Below, one piece after another: positions 28,847 through 39,282 of a stretch of 64,000 bases of DNA. Origin of the DNA: Alphaproteobacteria bacterium (GTDB lineage: Bacteria > Pseudomonadota > Alphaproteobacteria > Micropepsales > Micropepsaceae). Numbering within the stretch: position 1 is the stretch's first letter; each line of letters begins with the position of its first letter. The notes beneath the pieces were generated by a model. That model was not told where the DNA came from and made no database searches. It was given only the letters and a program-made list of their open reading frames with translations. Made by a program: the position numbers and the translations under genes. Location of the stretch: assembly GCA_013389115.1 (NCBI GenBank), contig JACADY010000065.1:31205-95204 (forward strand). Reading direction: 5' to 3'.

Positions 28847-31626
28847 ACGCCGCCGCCGGTCTTTCTTTTGCGCACGGCCTTGATGCCGCCATCGCCAAGG
28901 GCTTCTAGCAGATTCGCCTCGATCTGCTCCAGGCGCTTTTGCTCAGTCACTTTGTGGCCATAGACATTCTTCACATAAAAGACGTCAATCGCCCGCTCGC
29001 CATAGGTTGCGATCTGCGCTGAGTGGATCGACAGGCCGGAGACGAAAAGCGCGCGCGTCAAATCATGCAGGAGGCCCGGACGGTCGCGGCCATTGACCTC
29101 GATCACAGTGCAAATGTTCGAGGCGTCGTTGTCTATGATGACGCGCGGCTCGACCTTGAAGGCGGCCTCGCGGCTGCGCACGCGGCGGGCATCCATGATC
29201 TCGCGCGGGAGGATCTCGCCCGCCAGGGTGGCGCGGATCGCCTCCTCCAGGCGCTTCATGCGATCCTCGCCCGTAAAGGGACCGGACTCCGCATCCTGAA
29301 TCCAGAACGTGTCGAGGGCCATGCCGTCGGTCGTTGTGAACACACGCGCATCGGCGATCGACGCGCCAGCAACCGCGATGCCGCCCGCCAGGCGCGAGAA
29401 GAGGCCCGGGTGGTCGGGGGTGAAAATCGTCACCTTGGTGATCGCCCGGAACGTATCGCTCTCATGGGCGAGGGCGAGGGCGCTTTTCGTTTCGGCCGCT
29501 TTGCGCATCAGGCGCGCATGGGCCTCATGCTCGGGCGTCTCAAAGGTCAGCCAGTAGGCATCGAAATGACGCGACAGGCTCGCCTCACGCTCTTCCTCAC
29601 TCCAATCGGTGAGGCGCGCCGCGAGCGCCTTTTTCGCCGCCGCGACCCGCTCGGCGCGGGAGGTTTCGGCGTGGCCGCCCAGCATCGCCTGCTCGGCCGC
29701 CGCATAGAGCGAGCGCAGGAGCTGGCCCTTCCAGCCGTTGAAGACGCCAGGGCCGACCGCGCGGATATCGGCGACCGTGAGCACCAGCAGCAGCTTCAGC
29801 CGCTCTGGCGACTGCACAATCTCGACGAAATCCTTCACCGTCTTGGGATCCGAGAGGTCGCGGCGCTGCGCGACATCGCTCATCAAGAGGTGATGGCGCA
29901 CAAGCCATGCGACGGTTTCGGTATCCGCCGCCGAGAGACCGAGGCGCGGCCCTAAGGTCATCGCGATCCTTTCGCCTTCCTCGGAGTGATCCTCGTCCCG
30001 CCCCTTCGCCATGTCGTGCAGGAAAACGGCGAGGTAGAGCACGGCGCGCGAATGGATCTTGTGGATGATGGAATCGGCGAGCGGGTGCTGATCCTTCGCT
30101 TCGCCGCGCTCGATGCGCGCAAGGTTTCCAACCGCGCGGATCAAATGCTCATCCACCGTGAAATGGTGGTACATGTTGAATTGCATCATGGCGACGATGC
30201 GGCCGAAATCAGGAATGAAGCGGCCGAGCACGCCCGCCTCGTTCATCCAGCGCAGGATCGTCTCCGGGTCACGGCGCGAAGTTAAAACCTGAAGAAAGAT
30301 GCGGTTCGCCTGCTCATCCGCGCGCAAGGCGTCATCGATGAGATGAAGCGCGCGCGTAACCGCCTTCAGCGCATTGGGGTGAATATGGGCGCCGCGCTCA
30401 TCGGCCAGCGCGAAAAGCCGCAGGAGATTGACAGGGTCCTTGGCGAAGACGCCCGGCTCCTCGATGTCGATGCGTCCGCCCTCGGCCATGAAGCCCGGCG
30501 CGATGCGCACCGGCCGGCGAAAGCCGAAATAGCGCCCCAGCGAGGGCGTGCCCTTGCGATGCTGATCCTCTAGGGCGGCGCAGAAGATGCGGGTCAGATC
30601 GCCCACTTCCTTCGCGACAAGGAAGTAGTCCTTCATGAAGCGCTCGATCGAGCGATTGCCCGGCTCATCGCCATAGTTGAGCGCGCGCGCCATGTCGCGC
30701 TGAACATCGAAGGTGATGCGCTCCTCGGCCCGGCCGGTGAGGAAATGCAAGTGGCAGCGCACGAGCCAGAGAAAGGCGTCGGCGTTCTGGAAGGTGCGGA
30801 ATTCCTCGCGCGTCAGAAGTCCATGATCGACAAGGTCGGAGGGATCATCGACGCGGAAAAGATACTTGCCGAGCCAGAACAGCGTGTTGAGGTCGCGCAG
30901 GCCCCCCTTGCCGTCCTTCACGTTGGGTTCCACAAGATAGCGGCTCTCGCCCGAGACACGGTGCCGCTCGAGGCGCTCGGCAAGCTTGGCTTCGACGAAG
31001 TCGGCGCCCGAGCCCGTCGCCACTTCCTTCCAGAAACGGGCGCGCAACTGTTCAAAGAGGCCCTTGTCGCCCCAGAGATAGCGCGCCTCGAGCACGCTCG
31101 TCCTGATCGTCATGTCGGATTTGGCGAGGCGCACGCATTCGTTCAGCGACCGTGTCGCATGGCCGACCTTCAGCCCCAGATCCCAGAGCATGTAGAGCAT
31201 GTACTCCGCCACGCTCTCGCCCCAGGGGGTCTGCTTATAGGGAAAGAGGAAGAGAAGATCGATGTCGGAGCCCGGCGCGAGCAGTCCCCGCCCATAGCCA
31301 CCGACGGCGATGACGGAGAGACGCTCCGAGTCCGAGGGGTTCTGTGCGTAGTAGACGTGCTTGACCGTATAGTCGTAGAGCGCCTGGATGATCACGTCCT
31401 GCAGGAGGCTGATCGCGCGGGCGGTCGCGATGCCGGTTGCGCCCGCCTGCAAGTGCTGACGCGCGCGGTCGCGTCCCTGGTGAAGGGCGTATTTAAAAAG
31501 CCGCAGCACTTCGGGCCGCGCCAGCAGGGCATTGCCGTCATGGGCGCGCGCGACGGCGGTCAGATCGCGCCGCAGTGCGATGCCGTCGATCAGGTCTGAT
31601 TTGATACTCACGCTCTCGACGTTCAC
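28843..31626 (-). CDS. glnD: Bifunctional uridylyltransferase/uridylyl-removing enzyme
   Basis: Glutamine sensor that uridylylates and deuridylylates PII proteins. At 927 residues: nucleotidyltransferase domain (GYGRGLLAPGSDIDLLFLFP, about 105-125), HD domain (FLHDMAKGRDEDHSEEG, about 545-565) and two C-terminal ACT domains (about 735-800 and 850-915). The GTG at 31626 is one start; a GTG five codons later (31611) is also possible. It precedes murJ with a 4-bp overlap. Confidence 0.98.
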   Translation of the reverse strand: MNVESVSIKSDLIDGIALRRDLTAVARAHDGNALLARPEVLRLFKYALHQGRDRARQHLQAGATGIATARAISLLQDVIIQALYDYTVKHVYYAQNPSDSERLSVIAVGGYGRGLLAPGSDIDLLFLFPYKQTPWGESVAEYMLYMLWDLGLKVGHATRSLNECVRLAKSDMTIRTSVLEARYLWGDKGLFEQLRARFWKEVATGSGADFVEAKLAERLERHRVSGESRYLVEPNVKDGKGGLRDLNTLFWLGKYLFRVDDPSDLVDHGLLTREEFRTFQNADAFLWLVRCHLHFLTGRAEERITFDVQRDMARALNYGDEPGNRSIERFMKDYFLVAKEVGDLTRIFCAALEDQHRKGTPSLGRYFGFRRPVRIAPGFMAEGGRIDIEEPGVFAKDPVNLLRLFALADERGAHIHPNALKAVTRALHLIDDALRADEQANRIFLQVLTSRRDPETILRWMNEAGVLGRFIPDFGRIVAMMQFNMYHHFTVDEHLIRAVGNLARIERGEAKDQHPLADSIIHKIHSRAVLYLAVFLHDMAKGRDEDHSEEGERIAMTLGPRLGLSAADTETVAWLVRHHLLMSDVAQRRDLSDPKTVKDFVEIVQSPERLKLLLVLTVADIRAVGPGVFNGWKGQLLRSLYAAAEQAMLGGHAETSRAERVAAAKKALAARLTDWSEEEREASLSRHFDAYWLTFETPEHEAHARLMRKAAETKSALALAHESDTFRAITKVTIFTPDHPGLFSRLAGGIAVAGASIADARVFTTTDGMALDTFWIQDAESGPFTGEDRMKRLEEAIRATLAGEILPREIMDARRVRSREAAFKVEPRVIIDNDASNICTVIEVNGRDRPGLLHDLTRALFVSGLSIHSAQIATYGERAIDVFYVKNVYGHKVTEQKRLEQIEANLLEALGDGGIKAVRKRKTGGGV

Positions 31627-31702
31627 GGGAAACCAGCGATCAATGGCACAGCGTGCGCCAAGGGTTACATATTCATCCTAACACGATGTCGCCAGATAGG
31701 CG

Positions 31703-34417
31703 TTAATCCCCTGCCCGTGCCAGCGCGACGAGGCGGTAGATCTGCTCCAAGGCCGCCTTAGGCGTCAATTCATCAGGATTGATGCCGCGCAAGGCCGTCT
31801 CAACCGCGCTTTGGACGGGTGGGGGCGCAGACGACAACGCTTCAAAAAGCGGCAGGCCGTCGAGGATGGCGGTCACCTTGCGCTCGCCCTCGCCCCGCTC
31901 TAGCGCCCGCAGGATCTCGCGGGCCCTTGCGATCACGGCCGGCGGCAGGCCCGCAAGCTTTGCCACCTGAATGCCATAGGAGCGGTCGGCGGCGCCCTTC
32001 ACCACCTCATGCAGGAATACGACATCACCCTGATACTCCTTCACGCGCATCGTCACATTGGCAAGGCCCGGCAGCTTGCCGGCGAGCGCGGTCAGCTCGT
32101 GATAGTGCGTGGCAAAGAGCGCGCGGCAGGCATTCACATCGTGCAGATGCTCCAGCGTGCCCCACGCAATCGAAAGGCCGTCATAGGTGGCGGTGCCACG
32201 CCCGATCTCATCGAGGATGACAAGCGCCTGCCTTCCCGCCTGATTGAGGATCGCCGCCGTCTCCACCATTTCCACCATGAAGGTCGAGCGGCCGCGGGCC
32301 AGGTCATCGGCGGCACCCACACGGCTGAACAGGCGATCCACGATGCCGATACGCGCCTTCTCCGCTGGCACGAAGGATCCCATCTGGGCCAGGATGGCGA
32401 TGAGCGCGTTCTGGCGCAGAAAGGTGGACTTGCCCGCCATGTTGGGACCCGTCACGAGCCAGAGGCGCCCCTCGCCTTCTCCTGAGAGATCGCAATCATT
32501 GGGCACGAAAGGCGGGCCCATCTCTGCCTTCAACGCCGCCTCGACCACCGGATGACGGCCGGCCAGGATATGAAACGCCGCGCTGTCGTCCACCTGGGGC
32601 CGCGCCCAGCGGCGGCGGCTTGCCAATTCGGCAAGCGCGGCAGCGACATCAATGGCGGCGAGCGCCTCTGCGATATCGCGCAGCGCGGGCGCATTGGCCG
32701 CCGCCGCCTCGCTCAAGGCTTCGAAATGAAGGCGCTCCAGCCTCAAGGCCTCGTCCGCCGCGTCGGTGATGCGCCGCGCAAGGTCGGCAAGCTCGGCCGT
32801 CGTGAAGCGCACGGCACTGACCACGGTCTGGCGGTGGATGAAGGTTTCCGACAGCGGCGGCTGATGGAGCCTGGCGGCGGTCGCGGGCGTTGCCTCGATG
32901 AAATAGCCAAAGACGTTGTTGTGCTTGATCTTGAGCGAAGCGATGCCTGAGAGCTCACGATAGCGCGCCTCGAGGCCTGCGATCACGCGGCGGCTGTCAT
33001 CGCGCAAGGACCGGGCGGCATCGAGCGCTGGGTCGGCGCCGGCGCGCACATAGCCACCATCGCGCGCCAGAACCGGCAGCTCATCCTCCAGCCTTGCTTC
33101 AAGGTTCTCCCCAAGCGCGGCCGAATGCATGAGCGCCTGTGCCAATCGATCGCGGGCCCGTGCAAGCTCGCCCGCGGGTATCAGGGATGCGGCCGTTCCC
33201 GCGGCGATGTCGGCGGCGATCTCCTTTGCCCCGCGCAGCGCCTCGCGCAGTGCGCCCAGATCGCGCGGACCGCCGCGCCCGACACTGAGGCGGGTAAGCG
33301 CGCGGCCAAGGTCGGGCGTCTTGCGCAGCGCGCCGCGCAGTCTTGCGCGCAAGGTCTGCCCTTCGCCCAAGAACGCGACGGCGTCCAGCCGGAATGCAAT
33401 GTGCTCAATGTCTCTCAACGGCGCCATCAGCCGTTCCTGCAGCAGGCGCGCGCCGGCGGCGGTCACGGTTTCATCGATGACGGCAAGGAGGCTGCCCTTG
33501 CGCTCGCCCGCCATCGTCTCGGCCAGTTCGAGGTTGCGGCGCGTCGCGGCATCGATGCGCATGAAACCGGAGGGCGCCTCCAGCACCGGCGGGCGGATGG
33601 CAGGGAGGCGGCCTTTCTGCGTCAGCTCCACATAGTCGATGAGCGCGCCCGCAGCCGAAAGCGTCGCGCGAGTGAAGGCGCCATAGGCATCAAGGCCCAC
33701 GACGCCAAAGAGGCGCTTCAGCGTGCGCTCGCCCGACAGACTGTCGAATTTGAGGCCCGGCAGGGGGGTCATGACCGCGCCCAGGCCCGCCAGCAGCGGC
33801 TTTATCTCGCTGTCCGCCAGGAGCCCGTCGGGCAAGAGCAACTCCTTGGGCGCGATGCGGGACAACTCGGACGCCAGATCCGCCTTTGCTACACCCATGA
33901 CGCGAAACGCGCCCGTCGATACATCCGCCCAGGCGAGCGCCCATTCATCGCCCTGACGCGCAAGGGCAGCGAGGAAAAAGCTGCGCGCCGCATCGAGCAG
34001 CGCATCCTCGGTGAGCGTGCCCGGCGTCACGAGGCGGATGATTTCCCGGCGCACGACCGCCTTCGATCCGCGCTTTTTCGCCTCGGCCGGGTCCTCCACC
34101 TGCTCGCAGACCGCGACCTTGTGGCCGGCGCGGATCAGCCGCTGAAGATAGGATTCCGCCGCGTGAACCGGAACGCCGGCCATCGGGATGTCCTCACCGC
34201 GATGCTTGCCGCGCTTGGTGAGCGCGATGCCGAGGCTTTCGGCCGCCTTTACCGCATCGTCGAAAAAGAGCTCATAGAAATCACCCATGCGGTAAAAGAG
34301 CAGGTGGCCTTCATGCTCCCCCTTGATGGCGAGGTATTGCGCCATCAGCGGCGTGGCGCCCGCATCCGCCCCGGCGGTCGTGCCCGCCTCCTGCCTGTTT
34401 GCGGCTTCTGCCACCAT
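31703..34417 (-). CDS. mutS: DNA mismatch repair protein MutS
   Basis: Recognises mispairs and small loops and recruits MutL. At 904 residues: mismatch-binding domain with the intercalating Phe in FYRMGDFYELFFDDA (about residues 40-55), connector, lever/clamp, and ATPase domain with Walker A TGPNMAGKSTFLRQNA and Walker B VILDEIGRGTATYDG. The tail ends LTPKAALEQIYRLVALA, the family C-terminus. AAGGA lies just before the ATG. It is divergent from maeB with a 114-bp gap. Confidence 0.99.
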   Translation of the reverse strand: MVAEAANRQEAGTTAGADAGATPLMAQYLAIKGEHEGHLLFYRMGDFYELFFDDAVKAAESLGIALTKRGKHRGEDIPMAGVPVHAAESYLQRLIRAGHKVAVCEQVEDPAEAKKRGSKAVVRREIIRLVTPGTLTEDALLDAARSFFLAALARQGDEWALAWADVSTGAFRVMGVAKADLASELSRIAPKELLLPDGLLADSEIKPLLAGLGAVMTPLPGLKFDSLSGERTLKRLFGVVGLDAYGAFTRATLSAAGALIDYVELTQKGRLPAIRPPVLEAPSGFMRIDAATRRNLELAETMAGERKGSLLAVIDETVTAAGARLLQERLMAPLRDIEHIAFRLDAVAFLGEGQTLRARLRGALRKTPDLGRALTRLSVGRGGPRDLGALREALRGAKEIAADIAAGTAASLIPAGELARARDRLAQALMHSAALGENLEARLEDELPVLARDGGYVRAGADPALDAARSLRDDSRRVIAGLEARYRELSGIASLKIKHNNVFGYFIEATPATAARLHQPPLSETFIHRQTVVSAVRFTTAELADLARRITDAADEALRLERLHFEALSEAAAANAPALRDIAEALAAIDVAAALAELASRRRWARPQVDDSAAFHILAGRHPVVEAALKAEMGPPFVPNDCDLSGEGEGRLWLVTGPNMAGKSTFLRQNALIAILAQMGSFVPAEKARIGIVDRLFSRVGAADDLARGRSTFMVEMVETAAILNQAGRQALVILDEIGRGTATYDGLSIAWGTLEHLHDVNACRALFATHYHELTALAGKLPGLANVTMRVKEYQGDVVFLHEVVKGAADRSYGIQVAKLAGLPPAVIARAREILRALERGEGERKVTAILDGLPLFEALSSAPPPVQSAVETALRGINPDELTPKAALEQIYRLVALARAGD

Positions 34418-34531
34418 TATTCCTTCGTCGCGCCTTTGTTCGTTTGCAATTCCTAACTAATTCCCGATACCCCTATACCCATCCCTGCTTCGCGCCGCCA
34501 GCAAGGCGGCCCCCCAATTTCCGCGCACCTC

Positions 34532-36790
34532 ATGTCCAGACGCCAAAACCTCACCGATCAAGAAGCCCTCGCCTTTCATTCCGAGGGCAAACCCGGGAAA
34601 ATCGAAATCGTCGCCACCAAGCCCATGGCGACCCAGCGCGATTTGAGCCTCGCCTATTCGCCCGGCGTCGCCGCGCCGGTGCGCGCCATCGCGGCGGACC
34701 CTGGCACCGTGTTCGACTACACCGCGCGCGGCAATCTCGTCGCCGTCATCTCGAACGGTACGGCGATCCTTGGCCTTGGCGATCTGGGGGCGCTGGCCTC
34801 CAAGCCGGTGATGGAAGGCAAGGCGGTGCTCTTCAAGCGCTTTGCCGACGTTGATTCCATCGATCTTGAGGTCGACACAAGCGATGTGGATGCCTTCGTC
34901 AATTGCGTGCGCTATCTGGGGCCGTCCTTCGGCGGCATCAATCTTGAGGACATCAAGGCGCCCGATTGCTTCGTGATCGAACAGCGGCTGAAAGAGCTGC
35001 TCGACATTCCCGTCTTCCATGACGACCAGCACGGCACCGCCATCATCACCACCGCGGGCCTCATCAATGCGCTGCATCTGACGGGCCGCGACATCCGCAC
35101 GATACGCATCGTCGTCAACGGCGCGGGTTCGGCAGGGATCGCCTGCCTCGAGCTCGTGAAGGCGATGGGCCTGCCGCATGAGAACGCCATTCTTTGCGAC
35201 ACCAAGGGCGTCATCTATCGCGGCCGCAAGGAAGGCATGAACCAGTGGAAATCGGCGCACGCGGTCGAGACACCGGCCCGGACACTCGCAGAAGCCCTTG
35301 CCGGGGCGGATGTGTTCCTTGGCCTTTCGGTGAAGGACGCGATGACGCCCGAGATGGTGCGCGCGATGGCGGCACGGCCCATCATCTTTGCCTGCGCCAA
35401 TCCTGACCCTGAGATCACGCCCGAGGAAGTGGCCGCCGTCAGAGGCGATGCCATCGTGGCGACGGGGCGCAGCGATTATCCCAACCAGGTCAATAACGTC
35501 CTTGGCTTTCCCTATATCTTCAGGGGAGCCCTCGATGTCCGTGCACGGACGATCAATGAAGAGATGAAGATCGCGGCGGCACGGGCGCTCGCTGATCTTG
35601 CGCGCGAGGACGTGCCGGATGAGGTGGCGGCGGCCTATTCCGGCAACCGGCCCGTCTATGGACCCCAATACATCATCCCGGTGCCGTTCGATCCGCGCCT
35701 CATCAGCACGGTTTCCTCCGCCGTGGCGGAGGCGGCGATGCGCACGGGCGTCGCCCGCCGGGCGATCCCCGACATGGATGCCTATCGCAACCAGCTTTCC
35801 GCGCGGCTCGACCCTGTCGCCTCGATCCTGCAGCGGATCATGGCGAATGTGCGGGCGAACCCCAAGCGCGTCGTCTTTGCCGAGGGCGAGGAAGAGGCCG
35901 TCATCCGCGCCGCGGTGCAGTTCCAGAACATGGGTCTGGGGCGCGCGATGCTGGTGGGCGATCCCGACCGCATCCAGAACAAGATGATCGATATCGGCTA
36001 TGACGACGAGCAGATCGAGATCCACACGGCGACCAAATCGGACCGCACACAGGCCTATACCGAGACCCTCTACAAGCGATTGCAGCGCGAGGGGTTCATC
36101 TTCCGCGACTGTTTGCGCATGGTGAACTTCGACCGCAACGTCTTTGCCGCGGCGATGGTGCGGGCCGGTCATGCCGACGCCATGGTGACGGGGGTCACGC
36201 GCAACTACACCGTCGCGCTCGATGCCGTGCGCCATGTACTCGACCCCAAGCCGTCGCAACGCGTGATCGGCGTTTCCATCATCCTTGCGCGCGGCCGGGT
36301 GCTGTTCGTGGCCGACACAAATGTGCACGACATGCCCACATCCGAGCAGATGGCCGATATCGCGACCATGGCGGCGGGTGTGGCGCGGCGCTTTGGCTAT
36401 GATCCGCGCGTCGCCTTCCTTGCCTATTCCACCTTTGGCTATCCGCGCGGCGAGCGCTCGCAGCGCGTGATCGAGGCGGTAGAGATCCTGGCCGAACGCC
36501 AGGTCGATTTCGAGTTCGATGGCGATATGGCGGCGGACGTGGCGCTCGATCCTGAAAAGATGGCGCTTTATCCGTTCTGCCGCCTCAAAGGGCCTGCCAA
36601 TGTGCTCGTCATGCCGGCGATCCACTCGGCATCGATCTCAACGAAGCTGCTCGGGCAGATCGGCGGGTGCACAGTGATCGGGCCGCTGCTCGTGGGGCTC
36701 GAGCGCTCGGTGCAGATCGCGCCCATCGGGGCGAAGATGACGGAGATCGTCAACACCGCGGCCATCGCCGCCTATGGGATCACGGCTTAG
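34532..36790 (+). CDS. maeB: NADP-dependent malic enzyme with phosphotransacetylase-like domain
   Basis: Oxidatively decarboxylates malate to pyruvate. At 752 residues it is the long MaeB/TME type: malic N-terminal domain (about 20-160, LSLAYSPGVAAPVRAI), NAD(P)-binding domain (about 165-400, VVNGAGSAGIACLELVKAMG), and a C-terminal Pta-like domain (about 430-750) that is regulatory rather than catalytic in characterised enzymes. The stop is 6 bp from the convergent acyltransferase gene; a weak GGCG/CGCC hairpin with TTTT overlaps the ends. Confidence 0.97.
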   Translation: MSRRQNLTDQEALAFHSEGKPGKIEIVATKPMATQRDLSLAYSPGVAAPVRAIAADPGTVFDYTARGNLVAVISNGTAILGLGDLGALASKPVMEGKAVLFKRFADVDSIDLEVDTSDVDAFVNCVRYLGPSFGGINLEDIKAPDCFVIEQRLKELLDIPVFHDDQHGTAIITTAGLINALHLTGRDIRTIRIVVNGAGSAGIACLELVKAMGLPHENAILCDTKGVIYRGRKEGMNQWKSAHAVETPARTLAEALAGADVFLGLSVKDAMTPEMVRAMAARPIIFACANPDPEITPEEVAAVRGDAIVATGRSDYPNQVNNVLGFPYIFRGALDVRARTINEEMKIAAARALADLAREDVPDEVAAAYSGNRPVYGPQYIIPVPFDPRLISTVSSAVAEAAMRTGVARRAIPDMDAYRNQLSARLDPVASILQRIMANVRANPKRVVFAEGEEEAVIRAAVQFQNMGLGRAMLVGDPDRIQNKMIDIGYDDEQIEIHTATKSDRTQAYTETLYKRLQREGFIFRDCLRMVNFDRNVFAAAMVRAGHADAMVTGVTRNYTVALDAVRHVLDPKPSQRVIGVSIILARGRVLFVADTNVHDMPTSEQMADIATMAAGVARRFGYDPRVAFLAYSTFGYPRGERSQRVIEAVEILAERQVDFEFDGDMAADVALDPEKMALYPFCRLKGPANVLVMPAIHSASISTKLLGQIGGCTVIGPLLVGLERSVQIAPIGAKMTEIVNTAAIAAYGITA

Positions 36791-36796
36791 GCGTGA

Positions 36797-37636
36797 TCAC
36801 CCCGATCGCCTTTTGAAAAACGCGATGTAGCGCGGGTCGATGCGGCTCACCGGGAAATAGATGAAGACGTCCGTCGTGCCGAACTGGTGGTCGATGACCG
36901 CGCCGTCGCCGATAGAGGCGCCCGCGCGGACATAACCCTTGATGAGGGGCGGCAGCTCTCGCAGCGCCTCTTGCTCATCAATCGCTTCCTTCGGCATCAG
37001 ATTCATGTCGACAAAAAGCTCGGGCCGCGCCCGCACGCGGATCTCGGGCGGCATCGCATGGAAATGGTGGAGAAAGGAAAGCTCGCGTTTCAGGTCGTTG
37101 GGGTCGATGCCCGGCAGGCTCGCGCAGCCAAACATCAACGCGATCTCGTGGCGCAGGAGATATATGACAAGGCCACGCCATAGGAACTGCATAACGGGGC
37201 CGGTGCGGTACTCGGCGCGAACGGCGGAGCGGCCCAACTCCAGATAGCGCGCATCGGGGCCGCCGCGTGCCAGCATCGCCGAAATATCGTACTCGCCGCT
37301 CGTGTAGAAGCCGCCGTGCCGGGCCGCTACCTCGCTGCGCAGCAAACGATAGCAGCCGACAATGAGCGGCGCGCCGTTCGCGTCCCTCTTGCTCGTGTCC
37401 GCCACCAGCATATGGTCGCAATAATCGTCATAGCGGTCGAAGTCGCGTCCGCTTGCGGCCATTTCGGGCGAGGAGGTCGCCGCCATCTCGCGGTAGAAAA
37501 CATCGTAACGCAGACGTTGCGCCGCCGCGATGTCGGCCGGAGCGGTCGCGATGAACACGACCAGGTTGCCGGAACGCGCAAGCACCGTCTCGCTTTCCGA
37601 TCCGCTCGCCGCCACTGTCACAATACGTGCATCCAT
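36797..37636 (-). CDS. OlsB-like N-acyltransferase (GNAT/hemolysin-like)
   Basis: A 279-residue protein of the L-ornithine N-alpha-acyltransferase family, which starts synthesis of phosphorus-free ornithine lipids. Typical blocks: AAQRLRYDVFYREM, DFDRYDDYCDHMLVAD, GCYRLLR, LELGRSAVRAEYRTGPVMQFLWRG, CASLPGIDPN, and LPPLIKGYVRAGASIGDGAVID toward the end. The partner OlsA would be a PlsC-like enzyme; one candidate is at 19033-19887. The amino acid substrate is not proven by sequence. Confidence 0.85.
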   Translation of the reverse strand: MDARIVTVAASGSESETVLARSGNLVVFIATAPADIAAAQRLRYDVFYREMAATSSPEMAASGRDFDRYDDYCDHMLVADTSKRDANGAPLIVGCYRLLRSEVAARHGGFYTSGEYDISAMLARGGPDARYLELGRSAVRAEYRTGPVMQFLWRGLVIYLLRHEIALMFGCASLPGIDPNDLKRELSFLHHFHAMPPEIRVRARPELFVDMNLMPKEAIDEQEALRELPPLIKGYVRAGASIGDGAVIDHQFGTTDVFIYFPVSRIDPRYIAFFKRRSG

Positions 37637-37692
37637 GCTGAAAAAAGGCCGCGCGGGGCGGGTCCTTTGCCCGCCATCCCGCCGCCCAACGA

Positions 37693-39168
37693 TTAATCGG
37701 AGACTACCCTAGCTTCTATGGCCCCTTCGGGCAAAGGGGGTTGAGCCGTTCGCGCCTCCGCCCGCTTTTCCCGGTTCCAAAGCCACCAGAGCAGAGCTAA
37801 GCCCGGCAGGGCGAGCGCTGTTCCGATCACATAGTACCAGACCCAGCCGAGGCCTGATGCCACGAAGCCCGAAGGCGCCGACAGCACGACACGGGCCTGG
37901 TTCGACAGGGAGGAGAGCAACGCATATTGCGTCGCGGTATAGGCGCGGTCGCTGCACAGATGCGACATATAGGCAATGAAGATAACGCCGCCGATGCCGG
38001 TTGCGAAATTCTCGATAGCGATGGAGCCAAAGAGAGCGGCGGTCGCGTGCCAGGCCGCAAGACCGCCGCCATCGAGGGCGGCGAAGGTGAGGGCGAGCCT
38101 GCCGTCCGGCTGGGCGATGCCGATGTCCGCGGCGATTCCCGGCAGCGCGAGCGCCGGCCAAATGAAGACGAGGTTGGTCAGCATCTGGGCGATCCCCGCC
38201 GCCCAAAGCGAGGGCATGAGGCCGAACCGGTTGACCATGATGCCGCCGATATATCCGCCAATGAGGAGCGAGAAGAAACCCGCCGGCCACTGGATCGCGG
38301 CATAGGTCGCCTTCTCAAATCCCATCTTCAGAAAAAAGGTCGTGCGCAATTCGGAGGTGAAGGCGTCGCCGAGCTTGAAGAGCACGACAAAGAGCAGCAT
38401 CGCCCACCAGAGGTCCTTTTTTAGGAAACCGGAAAAGGGCTCGATCACCGCGGTGCGGAAGCGCTCGGCGGCGCTGCGTTGAAACAAGGGGGCCTGCGCC
38501 GCCCAATCCTCGCGCGCAAGGAGCGTGCCCAGAATGCCGATGAGGATCAGCGAGGCCATGACGACAAATCCCCAGCCCCAGGCCTCGGTCTTTGAGAATC
38601 CATAGGCTTCGAGGGCGGTGACGAGCGATACCGCGCCCGTGAACGAGACGAGCATCGCAACGCGATAGGCGGCGTTGTAGTTGGCCGTGCCGGCGGCAAG
38701 CTCATCTTCCGGTATCGACTCGATCCGGAAGGCGTCGATCACGATGTCCTGAGAGGCCGAAAGAAACGCGACCGCCACCGCAACCGCGGCGAGCGCCAGC
38801 TTGTTCGTCGCCGGGTCGATCCAGCCCATGGCCGCGATCACGCCGCCAAGCGCGATCTGGATCAGCAAGAGCCAGGCGCGCCGGTGGCCCAGGACGCGGC
38901 TCAAGACCGGAATGGGGATGCCATCGATGGCCGGCGCCCAAACGAATTTCCAGGCATAGGCGATGGCGACGAGGCCGAAGAGGCCGATCTCCTCAAGGCT
39001 CACGCCACTTTCGGTGAGGAGGGCCTGAAGGGTCGATGCCGTGAATTGATAGGGAAGCCCAGCTGAAAAGCCGAGCAGAAACATAACGGCTACCCGCCGG
39101 TGCAGGTAGACACCGATCGCCTCGCCCCAGGTATGGCGGGTGCTCTCAGCGGGCGCGGTTTTTCTCAT
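37693..39168 (-). CDS. AmpG-like MFS transporter
   Basis: A 491-residue major-facilitator protein with about 12 membrane segments. FLLGFSAGLPYQFTASTLQALL, FVWAPAIDGIPIP, and GHRRAWLLLIQIALG match the AmpG muropeptide permease family, as do SQDIVIDAFRIESIPEDE and the C-terminal half. AmpG imports anhydromuropeptides for peptidoglycan recycling. I start at the ATG at 39168, which has GGAGAG about 9 bases upstream; an in-frame start at 39219 is less likely. Divergent from the secreted-protein gene. Confidence 0.87.
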   Translation of the reverse strand: MRKTAPAESTRHTWGEAIGVYLHRRVAVMFLLGFSAGLPYQFTASTLQALLTESGVSLEEIGLFGLVAIAYAWKFVWAPAIDGIPIPVLSRVLGHRRAWLLLIQIALGGVIAAMGWIDPATNKLALAAVAVAVAFLSASQDIVIDAFRIESIPEDELAAGTANYNAAYRVAMLVSFTGAVSLVTALEAYGFSKTEAWGWGFVVMASLILIGILGTLLAREDWAAQAPLFQRSAAERFRTAVIEPFSGFLKKDLWWAMLLFVVLFKLGDAFTSELRTTFFLKMGFEKATYAAIQWPAGFFSLLIGGYIGGIMVNRFGLMPSLWAAGIAQMLTNLVFIWPALALPGIAADIGIAQPDGRLALTFAALDGGGLAAWHATAALFGSIAIENFATGIGGVIFIAYMSHLCSDRAYTATQYALLSSLSNQARVVLSAPSGFVASGLGWVWYYVIGTALALPGLALLWWLWNREKRAEARTAQPPLPEGAIEARVVSD

Positions 39169-39282
39169 GGGTCCACTCTCTCCAATTGTCTCAATTCCGC
39201 GATTCCCGGATTCTGGCAAGATATGGTTAAATCACCCTGCCCGCGTCCCAAGAATGCGGGGGAAAATCGAGGGAGTAGACAC

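Noticed and set aside
34457..36625. 722-codon open frame antisense to maeB
   Set aside because: No family motifs and composition rich in His/Arg/Asp typical of high-GC antisense; maeB on the plus strand is unmistakable.
36787..36817. Bidirectional terminator between maeB and the OlsB-like gene
   Set aside because: The GGCG/CGCC stem is interrupted and overlaps the acyltransferase coding end; too weak to list.
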